DNA of 64,000 bases from Kibdelosporangium sp. MJ126-NF4 (GCF_000826545.1 NZ_CDME01000008.1:620001-684000); one strand, 5' to 3'. Counted from the first letter of the stretch, positions 8,396 through 17,706 are shown. Numbers and translations are program-made. The notes: generated from the letters alone by a model not told the origin.

Positions 8396-9092
8396 GTCCA
8401 CTTCCCTGATCGACATGCTCGACCGCGTCGACGCGTTGCCGCACGCGGTGCGACTGCGTTCCCGCACCTACGAGTTGCTCGCCCTGCCTGACGGCGCACC
8501 GGTTGTCGACGTCGGCTGCGGGCCGGGTCGTGCGGTGGCCGAACTGGCCGCGCGCGGCGCGCGCCCCGTCGGTGTCGACGTGGATCCGGAGATGATCGCG
8601 GCGGCCAAGGCACGGTGGCCGGAGAACGCGGCGGACTTCCACGTCGGTGACGCCTATGACCTGCCGGTGAGCGACGTGCTGGGCTACCGCGCGGACAAGG
8701 TGCTGCACGCGGTGGACGATCCCGCGCGGGCCGTGGCCGAGGCGCGGCGGGTGCTGGCTCCCGGCGGCCGGATCGTCCTGCTCGGCCAGGACTGGGACCT
8801 GGTCGCGATCGACTCGGACACCCCGGAGTTCACCCGGCGGATCGTGCACGCACGCGCGGACACGCTGCCCAGCCCGCGAGTCGCCCGCCGCTACCGGAAC
8901 CTGCTGCTGGACAACGGTTTCCGTGATGTCGCGGTCGAGGTGCACACGGTGGTGCTCGCCGACAAGCAGATGCTGCCGTTCGTCGGCGCCTTCACCGACG
9001 ACCAGGGCTGGCTCGCCGACCAGGCGGAGCGAGCTCGCACCGGCCGGTTCTTCGCGGCTGTGCCGATGTTCCTGGCCAGCGCCACGAGGTGA
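8394..9092 (+). CDS. Class I SAM-dependent methyltransferase
   Basis: A 232-residue protein with the Rossmann methyltransferase motif I VVDVGCGPGRAVAELAARG (about residues 36-54), the acidic motif GVDVDPEM and a motif IV/post-I region (RVLAPGGRIVLLGQDWDL). The arrangement is that of methyltransferase family 11/25 small-molecule enzymes. ATG 8394 is used because an extension upstream would run through the MerR gene. It shares a tiny intergenic region with merR, so its expression is probably induced by the MerR ligand. That hints at modification or detoxification of a compound, which is inference. It converges on the SARP gene 14 bp downstream. Confidence 0.9.
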   Translation: MSTSLIDMLDRVDALPHAVRLRSRTYELLALPDGAPVVDVGCGPGRAVAELAARGARPVGVDVDPEMIAAAKARWPENAADFHVGDAYDLPVSDVLGYRADKVLHAVDDPARAVAEARRVLAPGGRIVLLGQDWDLVAIDSDTPEFTRRIVHARADTLPSPRVARRYRNLLLDNGFRDVAVEVHTVVLADKQMLPFVGAFTDDQGWLADQAERARTGRFFAAVPMFLASATR

Positions 9093-9106
9093 GGAACAGA
9101 CCTGTA

Positions 9107-12100
9107 CTAAGCCTGTCCGTCCACGAGTTCCGCCACGCGCAGCGCCCGCTGCACGGTCAGGCGCTGGCCGCGTTCCCGAGCCACGGTCAGCGCCTCACGG
9201 ATGTGCGCGCTCGCCTTGTCACGCGCACCCAACGCGAGCTGCGCGTGCGCCAGTTCCGTCAAAGCCTTGGCTTCCAGCAACAACTGGCCGCCCGCGCGGA
9301 GCTTGAGCAGTGCCTGGCCGCTGTGGGTGACAGCCAGTTCGGCGTCCCCGGCGCCGCGATACGCACCGGCGAGTCCGATGAGGACGGAAGTCTCGCCGTA
9401 GCGGAAGCCGATCTGCCGTGACAGCCGCAGAGCGTCGGTGTACCCGGACACCGCCGAAAGGAAAGATCCCTGTCTACTGTGTACGGTCGCGATCACTTCC
9501 AGTGCACCCGCCTCGCCGCGACGGTCGCCGATCTGCGTGCTCAGGGTGATGGCGTTGCCCGCGTGCCCGAGCGCGGAGTCGTACTCGTCGAGGTCACACT
9601 GCACCTCCGCGAGGCACACCAGCGCGGTCAGCTCGCCGAACCGCTCGCCGATTTCCCGGCAGTACCGCAGGACCTCGCGTTGCAGTTGCACGGCTTTGCC
9701 GAGTTCGCCGAGATGCCAGTACGCGATGCCCAGTCCGTTCATGGCACGGAAGGCCGCCGCCTTGCCGCCGGTCGAACGGCTCACAGCGAGCGACTGCTCA
9801 TGCCAGTCCAGTGCGGTCGCCGGGTGTCCCGACGACGTGTGCGCCACCCCGATGTAGTTCAGTGCCAGGATCTCCGCGGCGCGATTGCCGGTCCGGCGGC
9901 TCGCGTCCAGTGCCTGCCGGTGACAGTCCTCGGCGATTTTCGGGTTGCCCTGCTGCAGGTGGATCCGGCCGAGGTTGTGCAACGCCTGCGCGGCCGCGTC
10001 CAGGTCGTGGATCTGTTCGGCGACCGACAGCGCCTGCGTGTGGTAGTCGATCGCACGCTGGTAGTCGCTGAGGTTGAAGCAGATCACGCCAAGCACGTCC
10101 AACATCGAGATCTGCGCGGCCGGTTCACCGGACTGCCGTGCGGCCCGCAGCGCGGCCTCGAAACCGGTGAGCGTCTCCCGGGCATGCCCACGCGCCTGCA
10201 GGTACCCGCGCAGCACATCGGCCAGACGCCATGCGTACGGCCGCAGCACGGCGTGCCCCGCGGCCCACGTCACGACGGCGACGAGGTTGTAGCGCTCCTC
10301 CTCCAGCCACGCCAACGCGGACATCTCGGTGATCACGGCAGGGGACACCTGCGGGGCGGGCAAAGGCAGCCGGGTCGCCGCCGGATACAGCAGGCGGGCC
10401 GCGGAGTTCGCCGTGTGCAGGTAGAAATCGGCCAGCCGGGTCAACGCTCCCAGTGAGTCCTCTTCGGGCTCCTGGCTGACCGCGTACTCCCGGATCAGGT
10501 CGTGGAACTGGTAGCGCCCGCCGATGTCCCGCTGCAGCAACGCGGCCGCGGCCAACCGGTCAAGCGCTCGGCCGGTGTCCGCCGGGGACTCACCGGCCAG
10601 CGCTGCCGCCGCGAGCACACCGATGTCGGGACCCGGTGCGAGGCCGAGCAGACGGAACAGTGACCGGTCGGATTCCGTGAGCCGCACATAGGAATGGTCG
10701 AACGCGACCCGCACGGCGCACGCCTCGTCGCCGTCGATCGCGAGTTCGGCCAGTCGCCCGGACTCCGTCATCTCCGTGACGTACTCGGCGATCCGCCGGT
10801 GTGGACTGGCCGCGAGGTTGGCACCGGCGATGCGCAACGCGAGCGGCAGCCGGGCACACGCGTGCACCAGCCCCAGCAACGCCTCCGGCTCCGCCTCGGC
10901 CCGATCGGTCCCGATCAGACCGGTCAGCACGGCACGCGACTCCACTTCGGTCAGCACGTCCAGCGGCACGTGGTCGGCGCCGGGGCTGACCGCGAGGCCA
11001 CGCAGGTCGCCGCGGCTGGTGATCAGCACGTGACAGCCCGGCTCGGCGGGCAGCAACGGACGGACCTGCTCGGCAGTGACAGCGTTGTCGAGCACGAGCA
11101 GCATCCGCCTGCCGGTCAGCACACTGCGGTACAGCGCCGCCTGGCCTTCCGGATCGGCCGGGATCTCGTCACGGCCGACGCCGAGCGTCCGCAGGAACCG
11201 GGTCAGCACCGTCGCGGGAGCCAGCGGCGGATCGGTCGCGTAGCCCTGCAGGTTCACGTACAGCGTGCCGTCCGGGAAACGGCCGCGCAGCTGGTGCGCG
11301 ACGTGCAGCGTGAACGCGGTCTTGCCGACACCCGGCGGCCCGGACACGACGGTGACCGGCCCCGGCAACTCGGTGAGGCGGGCGACCAGGTCCGCCCGGC
11401 CGACGAAACCGCGCAGGGCCGCCGGGAGCTGGTTGATCGGCGCCGTGACCGTGGGCCGCGTGTCCCCGTCCGGGACGGGGCGACCGGCCAGGATCGTGCG
11501 ATGGGCTCGTTGCAGCCTCGGCCCGGGGTCGATGCCCAGCTCGTCGCGGAACCTCCGGTGCACGGTGCGGTACGTGTCCAGCGCGTCGGCCATCCGGTCG
11601 GCGCGGTGCAGCGCCTCGATCAGCTGCACCCAGAACTGCTCGTGCCACGGATGGTCCTTGGTCAGCTGGACCAGCTCGCCGATCACCTCGCGGTGCCTGC
11701 CGAGGTCGAGGTGGACCTGGATGCGCCGCTCCTCGGTCCGCAGCCGGTCCTCGGCCAGCTCGGCGACGGCCTCACGCTGCAGCGACTCCGACGGCACGTC
11801 GCTGAGCGCCGGGCCACGCCAGCAGGCCAGCGCCTCCTCGAGCCTGGCCAGCTCCTCGGCGAGGTCACCGGACCTGGCCGCCTGGCGCGCCGCCGCGGCC
11901 AGCAGTCGGAAGCGCAGCAGGTCCACCTGCTCGGGCCGGACCGTGATCAGGTACCCGTCCGGGCGGGTCTCGATCAGCGAGTCGTCACCGAGCATGCGCC
12001 GCAGCCGCATCACGTACAGCTGGATGCTCTTGCGCGCGGTCGGGGGCAGCCGCTCGCCCCACATCCGCTCGCCGAGCTGGTCCATCGACACCGTGGCGTT

Positions 12101-12217
12101 GGCCTGCAGCAGCAACGTGGCCAGCAGCACTCGCAGCTTGGGACCGTTGACGGCGACGCGGTGGCCGTCGCGGACGACTTCGAGCGGGCCGAGTACCCCG
12201 TAACGAAGCACGGTCAT
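9107..12217 (-). CDS. SARP/AfsR-type regulator: BTAD + NB-ARC + TPR
   Basis: A 1036-residue protein. It begins with an OmpR-like winged helix (LRYGVLGPLEVVRDGHRVAV, then KLRVLLATLLLQAN) and a bacterial transcriptional activator domain to about residue 245. An NB-ARC ATPase follows (VVSGPPGVGKTAFTL, near residue 300; LLVLDNA as Walker B). The C-terminal third is a long run of TPRs. This is the AfsR-like large SARP architecture, typical of activators of secondary metabolism or morphological genes. ATG 12217 overlaps the stop of the upstream gene (ATGA), so the two NB-ARC genes are coupled. No biosynthetic gene cluster is visible beside it, so its target is unknown. Confidence 0.93.
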   Translation of the reverse strand: MTVLRYGVLGPLEVVRDGHRVAVNGPKLRVLLATLLLQANATVSMDQLGERMWGERLPPTARKSIQLYVMRLRRMLGDDSLIETRPDGYLITVRPEQVDLLRFRLLAAAARQAARSGDLAEELARLEEALACWRGPALSDVPSESLQREAVAELAEDRLRTEERRIQVHLDLGRHREVIGELVQLTKDHPWHEQFWVQLIEALHRADRMADALDTYRTVHRRFRDELGIDPGPRLQRAHRTILAGRPVPDGDTRPTVTAPINQLPAALRGFVGRADLVARLTELPGPVTVVSGPPGVGKTAFTLHVAHQLRGRFPDGTLYVNLQGYATDPPLAPATVLTRFLRTLGVGRDEIPADPEGQAALYRSVLTGRRMLLVLDNAVTAEQVRPLLPAEPGCHVLITSRGDLRGLAVSPGADHVPLDVLTEVESRAVLTGLIGTDRAEAEPEALLGLVHACARLPLALRIAGANLAASPHRRIAEYVTEMTESGRLAELAIDGDEACAVRVAFDHSYVRLTESDRSLFRLLGLAPGPDIGVLAAAALAGESPADTGRALDRLAAAALLQRDIGGRYQFHDLIREYAVSQEPEEDSLGALTRLADFYLHTANSAARLLYPAATRLPLPAPQVSPAVITEMSALAWLEEERYNLVAVVTWAAGHAVLRPYAWRLADVLRGYLQARGHARETLTGFEAALRAARQSGEPAAQISMLDVLGVICFNLSDYQRAIDYHTQALSVAEQIHDLDAAAQALHNLGRIHLQQGNPKIAEDCHRQALDASRRTGNRAAEILALNYIGVAHTSSGHPATALDWHEQSLAVSRSTGGKAAAFRAMNGLGIAYWHLGELGKAVQLQREVLRYCREIGERFGELTALVCLAEVQCDLDEYDSALGHAGNAITLSTQIGDRRGEAGALEVIATVHSRQGSFLSAVSGYTDALRLSRQIGFRYGETSVLIGLAGAYRGAGDAELAVTHSGQALLKLRAGGQLLLEAKALTELAHAQLALGARDKASAHIREALTVARERGQRLTVQRALRVAELVDGQA

Positions 12218-14493
12218 GGTCTGCGGACTGTGGCCAGCCACTGCGCCGGTGAGGTGGCCGCGAGTTCCCCGACCTCGCGGGCCTTGGTGCCGTCGACCAG
12301 CGCTCGGGCGCGTGCCCAGTGGGCGTCGGCGGCGGACGGGTCGTCGGTGACGGTCGCGGCCGCGAGGTCGCGCAGCGTGCGGGCCTGCCACAGCGGCAGG
12401 TCAAGCTCGGCCCACAGGGGCAAAGCCGTGCCGAGCGTCCACGCGGCCTTGGCCAGATCGCCGGAGGCGAGGCTGACCTCGCCGAGCGTGCGGGTCACCA
12501 GCGCGACACCGAACCGGTCGTGCCTGCGGGTGCACGTTTCCAGGCACTGCGCCAGAATCTCGGCCGCCCGCGCGTGCTCGCCGGTCCGCAGGAGGGCCTT
12601 GGCCAGTGACTGCCGGGCGTAGGTGGCGCCGAGTTCGTCGCCGAGTTCGTCCAGGATGGCCGCTGACTGGGCGGACAGATCCGCCGCGTCGGTGTACTCG
12701 CCGACCGCGCGGTGGCAGAGGCTGAGGCCACGCAGCGACATCGCGATGCCACGCCGGTCGCCCGCCTTGCGGTACACCTCGACACAGCGCTGGAACTGGG
12801 CCGTGGCCGCGGCGATGTCACCCGTGTCGCGGCTGACCGCGCCGAGCCCGTAGTTCGCGGCCGCGACGACGCCAAGGTGGTCGATCTCCTCGCCGAGGAC
12901 CGCGGCCGTGCCCAGGTCGATGGCGGCGGCGTCGGTCACGGCGAGCTCACGGTGGACGTTGCCCATGCCGACGAGCGCGGCCGCGAACGTGCTGTCGTCG
13001 CCGACCAGTGCGGACAACGTGGCGGACTTGCGGAAATGGGTCAGCGCGGCCGGGAAGTCGTCCTTTTCGGCGTGCAGCTGGCCGAGCCCGGCGAGGGCGA
13101 CCGCCTGTGCGGTGCGGTCACCGACAGCGCCGGTCACCTCCACCGCGATCTCCTGGGTGCGCTCCCACTCGTCGAACTGGTTGCGCGCGGCGAACGGTGT
13201 GGCCAGCAGCGACACCAGCGACACGATGGTGTTGTAGTTGATCCGCAGCTCGTAGGCGCGTTCGACCATGCGCACGACCGCGGCCGACTCGGCCTGCAGC
13301 CACTCACCGCGGTCCGCGCGCACGTCCTCGATCAGCGCCGGGTCCACGGTGACCTCCGGCAGCGTCACCGGTCGCACGGCCAGTGTGACCCGGGGCAGGT
13401 CGCGGCTGCCCTCGTCGATCAGGGCCATCCACGTGGCCAGCGTGCGGGCCACCGCGGCGGGCATGCCGACGCCGGACTCGTGTTGCTCCGCGCCGAACAG
13501 CTGGACCAGGTCGTGCAGCCGGTAGCGGGCGCGGCCGTTCCCGTCGGCGCACGCCACCTCCAGCAGCCGCAGTTCGACCAGGTGCTCGACGATCTGCCTG
13601 GCCCGCGCCGGGGACACGTCCAGCAGCGGCGCCACCGGCCACCAGCCGAAGTCCGGCAGGTCGAGCACGGAAAGCAGGTGGAACGCCCGCCGCTGGGTCT
13701 CGTCGAGCTCGGCGTAGGTCAGCCCGAGACTGGAGCGGATCGCCAGGTCGTCGACGGTCAGCTCGTCCAGCCTGCGGTGCTCGTCGGACAGCCGCACGAC
13801 CAGCGACCGCAGCGGCCAGTCCGGATTGGCCACCAGCTTCGCCGCAGCCGCGCGGACGGCCAGTGGCAGGCCGCCGCAGAGTTCGGCGATCTGCTCGGCC
13901 GCCGCGCGCTGGCTGGCCACCCGGTCGGCTCCGATGATCCGGCCGAGCAGGTCGACGGCGGCGTCCCTGCCGAGGAAGTCCAACTCGATCGACTCGGCGC
14001 CGTCCAGTCCGGTCAGCCGGGATCGGGTGGTGATCACGACGAGGGTGTTGTCGCCGCCGGGCAGCAGGGGCCGCACCTGCTGCTCGTTGTGGGCGTTGTC
14101 CAGCAGGATGATCATCTTTCGGTCCGCGGTCACCGAGCGGTACTGCTCGATCCGCTCCAGCGTGTCGACGGGGACGTCCGCCGAGGGCACGCCCAGCGCC
14201 TGCAGGAAACGGCCGAGGACCTCGTGCGGGTCGAGCACGTCACGGCCGGTGGCCGCGCGCAGGTCGGCGAACAGCTGGCCGTCGGGGAACTGGCCGGTCA
14301 GCTGGTGCGCGGCGTGGATGGCCAGCGCCGACTTGCCCACGCCGCCGAAGCCGGAGACGACCACCGCGCGCTTGCCTGGCCGGGCACCGATCCGCAGGAT
14401 CGTGGCCACGTCCGCGTCACGCCCGGTGAACTCGCCGACGTCCGGTGGCAGGTTGCGCGGGAGGAGGTTGTCGAGTTCATCGGTGATGCGCAC
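12214..14493 (-). CDS. NB-ARC/TPR ATPase, regulator lacking a DNA-binding domain
   Basis: A 759-residue protein resembling the C-terminal two-thirds of the downstream SARP. It starts with a short stretch (ELDNLLPRNLPPDVGEFTGRD), then an NB-ARC ATPase with P-loop VVSGFGGVGKSAL and Walker B MIILLDNA, followed by a winged-helix/ARC2-like part and TPR repeats to the end. The N-terminal BTAD/winged helix is absent. GTG 14493 is the chosen start, with GGGGGAA about 8 bases upstream; the open frame continues further but has no family similarity. The ATGA overlap with the SARP gene suggests the two STAND proteins act together, for example as a hetero-oligomer. That interaction is inferred. Confidence 0.9.
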   Translation of the reverse strand: MRITDELDNLLPRNLPPDVGEFTGRDADVATILRIGARPGKRAVVVSGFGGVGKSALAIHAAHQLTGQFPDGQLFADLRAATGRDVLDPHEVLGRFLQALGVPSADVPVDTLERIEQYRSVTADRKMIILLDNAHNEQQVRPLLPGGDNTLVVITTRSRLTGLDGAESIELDFLGRDAAVDLLGRIIGADRVASQRAAAEQIAELCGGLPLAVRAAAAKLVANPDWPLRSLVVRLSDEHRRLDELTVDDLAIRSSLGLTYAELDETQRRAFHLLSVLDLPDFGWWPVAPLLDVSPARARQIVEHLVELRLLEVACADGNGRARYRLHDLVQLFGAEQHESGVGMPAAVARTLATWMALIDEGSRDLPRVTLAVRPVTLPEVTVDPALIEDVRADRGEWLQAESAAVVRMVERAYELRINYNTIVSLVSLLATPFAARNQFDEWERTQEIAVEVTGAVGDRTAQAVALAGLGQLHAEKDDFPAALTHFRKSATLSALVGDDSTFAAALVGMGNVHRELAVTDAAAIDLGTAAVLGEEIDHLGVVAAANYGLGAVSRDTGDIAAATAQFQRCVEVYRKAGDRRGIAMSLRGLSLCHRAVGEYTDAADLSAQSAAILDELGDELGATYARQSLAKALLRTGEHARAAEILAQCLETCTRRHDRFGVALVTRTLGEVSLASGDLAKAAWTLGTALPLWAELDLPLWQARTLRDLAAATVTDDPSAADAHWARARALVDGTKAREVGELAATSPAQWLATVRRP

Positions 14494-14572
14494 GTCGTCA
14501 TTCCCCCAAGCACGGACCCAGCGTCGGATTCTCCCACAACTGGACCTTGAGGCAACCGCACGGTAACGGACA

Positions 14573-14616
14573 TTGACACACGACGGACACACACCGATGC
14601 TATGAGAGCGCTCTCA
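14573..14616 (+). promoter_or_regulatory. Candidate promoter with LacI-type operator for the GH64 gene
   Basis: TGAGAGCGCTCTCA at 14603-14616 is a perfect 14-bp palindrome of the class bound by actinobacterial LacI-family repressors of sugar utilisation (CebR-like sites share the central GAGCGCTC). A TTGACA hexamer lies at 14573-14578, and the expected -10/+1 region falls on or next to the palindrome, a position suited to repression. It is about 124 bp upstream of the beta-1,3-glucanase start. No LacI gene lies in this window. Confidence 0.7.
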
Positions 14617-14739
14617 CGTTGACGAACGAGAAAGCGCAGGTCGGCGCCTGAACAGTACCTGCCCGGTGTCGCCAACGACACCGCCCTGCAGTGGGTGCCG
14701 ACGCTCCAACCGGGAGAAGACCCTGAGGAGGACAAGCAG

Positions 14740-15909
14740 GTGCTCGCTCAACGGAAAACACTCGCCGCGCTGGTCGCGGCGGCATCGATCGCCACCGGCG
14801 TGATCGCGCCCGCCCCCGCGGCGCAGGCCGTTCCCGCCACGATTCCCCTGCAGATCAAGAACAGCTCCGGCCGAAGTGACGCGGTGTACGTCTACAACCT
14901 CGGCACCGAGCTGTCGACCGGACGGCAGGGCTGGGCGGACGTGAACGGCACGTTCCACCCGTGGCCCGCGGGCGGGAACCCGCCGACACCCGCGCCGGAC
15001 GCGTCCATCGCGGGCCCGGCGAACGGGCAGACCAGGACCATCCGGATGCCGAAGTTCTCCGGCCGGATCTACTTCTCCTACGGCCAGAAGCTGGTGTTCA
15101 AGCTGACCACCGGCGGCCTGGTGCAGCCCGCCGTGCAGAACCCCAGCGACCCGAACGTCAACATCCTGTTCAGCTGGTCGGAGTACACGCTCAACGACAG
15201 TGGCCTGTGGATCAACAGCACGCAGGTGGACATGTTCACCGCGCCGTACGCCGTCGGCGTGCAGGCGGCGAACGGCCAGGTCCGCACCACCGGCCACCTG
15301 AAGCCGGGCGGGTACACGGCGGTGTTCAACGGCCTGCGGTCGCAGGGATGGGGCAACCTGATCCGCAACAACGGCATCCGGGCACTGGCGCCTGGGCACG
15401 GCGTCGGAGTGGGTGCGTTGCCCGCCAACGTGATGAGCAACTACATCGACCGCGTCTGGTCGCACTACTCCACCAGGACACTGACCGTGACGCCGTTCGC
15501 CAACCAGCCGAACACCAAGTACTTCGGCCGGGTCTCCGGCAACACGATGACGTTCACCAACACCTCCGGCGGCGTCGCCACGTCGTTCCAGAAACCCGAC
15601 TCCGACAGTGTCTTCGGCTGTTACAAGCTGTTGGACGCGCCGAACGACCAGGTTCGCGGGCCGATCTCACGGACCCTGTGCGCCGGGTACAACCGGTCGA
15701 CGCTGATCACCAACCCCAACCAGCCGGACGCGAACAACGCGAACTTCTACAAGGACTCCGTGACCAACCACTACGCACGGCTGATCCACGCCCAGATGGT
15801 CGACGGCAAGGCGTACGGATTCGCCTTCGACGACGTTGGCGCGCACGAATCCCTTGTGCACGACGGGAACCCGCAGCAGGCATACATGACACTCGACCCG
15901 CTGAGCTAG
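14740..15909 (+). CDS. Secreted GH64 beta-1,3-glucanase
   Basis: A 389-residue exported protein. The signal peptide runs to about residue 35 (KTLAALVAAASIATGVIAPA, cleavage near AQA). The mature chain fits glycoside hydrolase family 64 (laminaripentaose-producing beta-1,3-glucanase): an early IPLQIKNSSGRSDAVYVYNL segment, GRIYFSYGQKLVFKL, a SWSEYTLND acidic segment, then QVDMFTAPYAVGV, and a C-terminal AFDDVGAHESLVHDG. It would cut fungal or plant laminarin-like glucan outside the cell. GTG 14740 was chosen because of the GAGGAGG stretch just upstream; an ATG start farther upstream would add residues before the signal peptide. A LacI-type operator upstream suggests induction by glucan sugars. 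Confidence 0.88.
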   Translation: MLAQRKTLAALVAAASIATGVIAPAPAAQAVPATIPLQIKNSSGRSDAVYVYNLGTELSTGRQGWADVNGTFHPWPAGGNPPTPAPDASIAGPANGQTRTIRMPKFSGRIYFSYGQKLVFKLTTGGLVQPAVQNPSDPNVNILFSWSEYTLNDSGLWINSTQVDMFTAPYAVGVQAANGQVRTTGHLKPGGYTAVFNGLRSQGWGNLIRNNGIRALAPGHGVGVGALPANVMSNYIDRVWSHYSTRTLTVTPFANQPNTKYFGRVSGNTMTFTNTSGGVATSFQKPDSDSVFGCYKLLDAPNDQVRGPISRTLCAGYNRSTLITNPNQPDANNANFYKDSVTNHYARLIHAQMVDGKAYGFAFDDVGAHESLVHDGNPQQAYMTLDPLS

Positions 15910-15925
15910 TTGGTAGCGTGAAGCC

Positions 15926-16420
15926 ATGGATCACTGCGCGGAGTGTGGCTTCACGTACGACCTGACCGAATCTCCAGCGGCGGCACGGGCGATCCGTGCC
16001 GGTGCCGCCGACATCGCCGGGATCCTGCGAGGCGACACGGATCTGCGCCGCAGGCCGGACACGGGCGTCTGGTCGCCGCTGGAGTACTCGAGTCACGTCC
16101 GCGATGTCCTTCTCGTGCAACGGGAACGCGTGTTACTCGCGCAGCGTGTCGACACGCCGGACTGTGCGCCGATGGGCCGTGACGACCGGGTCGAGCGGGA
16201 GGGCTACAACGAGCAGGAGCCCGAAGCCGTCGCCCGCCAGGTCATCGACTCCGCGTTGCTGTTCTGCACGGTCCTCGACCGTCTCGACGAGGCGGGCTGG
16301 CGACGCAAGCTGGTCTACAACTCTCCTGAGCCGGTGGAGACCACGGTCCAGTGGGTCGCCGTGCACACCGAACACGAGGTGCGCCACCACTTAGCTGACA
16401 TCCGCCGCCAACTGGCGTGA
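15926..16420 (+). CDS. DinB-family protein
   Basis: A 164-residue DinB/YfiT-like four-helix-bundle protein. Candidate metal ligands are H57 (in WSPLEYSSHVRD) and the C-terminal histidines of VHTEHEVRHHLADI (H147, H150, H154). The N-terminus has a CAECGF pair (C4, C7) common in one actinobacterial subgroup. Relatives include thiol-dependent transferases (for example mycothiol- or bacillithiol-using S-transferases), so a thiol-transfer or detoxification role is possible but not demonstrated. Start at ATG 15926 is 16 bp after the glucanase stop. It overlaps the convergent membrane-protein gene by 30 bp. Confidence 0.85.
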   Translation: MDHCAECGFTYDLTESPAAARAIRAGAADIAGILRGDTDLRRRPDTGVWSPLEYSSHVRDVLLVQRERVLLAQRVDTPDCAPMGRDDRVEREGYNEQEPEAVARQVIDSALLFCTVLDRLDEAGWRRKLVYNSPEPVETTVQWVAVHTEHEVRHHLADIRRQLA

Positions 16421-16960
16421 CGCCTCGGTGATCGCTCGCACGGCCTCGCGTGGTTCGTCGGCGCGGAACCGGATCGTGGTCACCGTGCTGTCCTCGACGG
16501 ACAACGGCTCGGACAGCACAAGCGTCACGTCGGTCTGGTTGCCGATCACAATGCTCAGCGTGTCACCGTCGATCTCGATCGACGGTCCATTGTGGTCCTT
16601 GCGGTGCGCCCGCGCGGACGCGACCGAGACGAGCGGGACGCGCAGCTCGGACAACACGCCCGTGCGCAGCACCAGCGTGTCGCCGGTCAGAACGTGCGGC
16701 CTGGTCACCATGACCGCGGCCACTCCCAGCACCTGCAGCACCGCGAGGGCGTCGAGCACGTGGATCCACCACCACGGCACGAGCAAGCCGACCACGAACG
16801 TCTCCAGTGCGAGCGCCCCTGCCAGCACGAACAGCGTCGGGACCTGGTCACGGGCGTAGCCGATGGCGGTGTCGTGCGGCCCGACGCCTGTCCTGCGGCG
16901 CCTGACCCACAGCCAGAGGCTCGCCAGGCCACGCCATTGCGCGAGCAGGATCCGTCTCAT
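16391..16960 (-). CDS. Membrane protein with PH-like C-terminal domain, unknown function
   Basis: A 189-residue protein with a basic N-terminus, two hydrophobic helices (roughly residues 40-60 and 63-85) and a soluble C-terminal part (residues ~90-185) that alternates short strands, including TGDTLVLRTGVLSELRVPL and SIVIGNQTDVTLVLSEPL. This resembles bacterial PH-like membrane proteins. Its ATG overlaps the stop of the upstream MerR gene (16957-16960), so it is translated from the same MerR-controlled transcript. Function is unknown; a membrane-stress role controlled by the MerR regulator is inference. Confidence 0.75.
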   Translation of the reverse strand: MRRILLAQWRGLASLWLWVRRRRTGVGPHDTAIGYARDQVPTLFVLAGALALETFVVGLLVPWWWIHVLDALAVLQVLGVAAVMVTRPHVLTGDTLVLRTGVLSELRVPLVSVASARAHRKDHNGPSIEIDGDTLSIVIGNQTDVTLVLSEPLSVEDSTVTTIRFRADEPREAVRAITEASRQLAADVS

Positions 16961-17700
16961 GCGCCCACCTGCCGGATCGCCTGGCGGAACACCTCGGCCT
17001 GCGCCGGTGCCATCGAGTCGAACACGGCCGTGCTGAACGAGTGCTCCATGTCCACCTTCGCGGTGACGAGCCCGGCGGGAATCCCCTTGGCGATCACGGC
17101 GGCCAGTGGGGAGATGCGCGGGTCGTCGACGGCGGCGTCGGCCAGGTCCTCCAGTTGCCGGGCCACGTCCTGGCTGAGCGCGTACGCCGCCGGGTCGCCG
17201 ACCTGGGCACGCAGTGCGGAGACGATCTCCGCGCTGTCCGGTGCCATGTCCAGCAACGCGAACAGCTCACGCTCCAACGCGCCGATCGTGGTGCCCGTGG
17301 CGGGCAGTTCGGCCAGCAGACCGGCCACCTCCGGCGAGATCGTGGCGTCATGGAGGTGGTCGGCCTGGTCGATCACCACGGCGAGCCGGGCGCGGCGCGC
17401 ACGGATGGCCGCTTCCTGGCGGGCCAGGTCGGCGTCCAGTGCGAGGAGCATGTCCCGCAGGTCACGGCTGTCGCCAGTGTCGCCACTGTCGCTGTCGGCC
17501 AGTGCGTCCCGCACCTCGTCCAGGCTCAGCCCCAACTCGGTCAGCCTGCGGATCCGGGCGAGCAGGATGACGTCGCGCAGCCCGTACTCGCGGTAGCCGT
17601 TCGGGCGACGCTCGGGCTCGGCCAGCAGGCCGCGGTGGTGGTAGTGCCGGATCGCCCGGGTGGAGAGTCCGACGAGCTCAGCGAGTTCCCCGATACGCAT
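16957..17700 (-). CDS. MerR-family transcriptional regulator with C-terminal effector domain
   Basis: A 247-residue regulator. Residues 1-70 form the MerR winged helix (MRIGELAELVGLSTRAIRHYH, then NGYREYGLRDVILLARIRRL). A helical dimerisation arm follows, and residues ~130-245 form a TipAS-like or other ligand-binding domain rich in helices. ATG 17700 is preferred over GTG 17706 because a MerR-type promoter lies immediately upstream, with its predicted transcription start at the ATG, giving a leaderless message. It is operonic with the membrane protein downstream. The inducer is unknown. Confidence 0.9.
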   Translation of the reverse strand: MRIGELAELVGLSTRAIRHYHHRGLLAEPERRPNGYREYGLRDVILLARIRRLTELGLSLDEVRDALADSDSGDTGDSRDLRDMLLALDADLARQEAAIRARRARLAVVIDQADHLHDATISPEVAGLLAELPATGTTIGALERELFALLDMAPDSAEIVSALRAQVGDPAAYALSQDVARQLEDLADAAVDDPRISPLAAVIAKGIPAGLVTAKVDMEHSFSTAVFDSMAPAQAEVFRQAIRQVGA

Positions 17701-17706
17701 GTCCAC

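Noticed and set aside
10694..12622. 642-codon rightward frame opposite the SARP gene
   Set aside because: Antisense shadow with no domain; the SARP frame has clear BTAD and NB-ARC motifs.
12712..14550. 612-codon rightward frame opposite the NB-ARC gene
   Set aside because: Antisense shadow of the NB-ARC/TPR gene, His/Gln/Val-rich without motifs.
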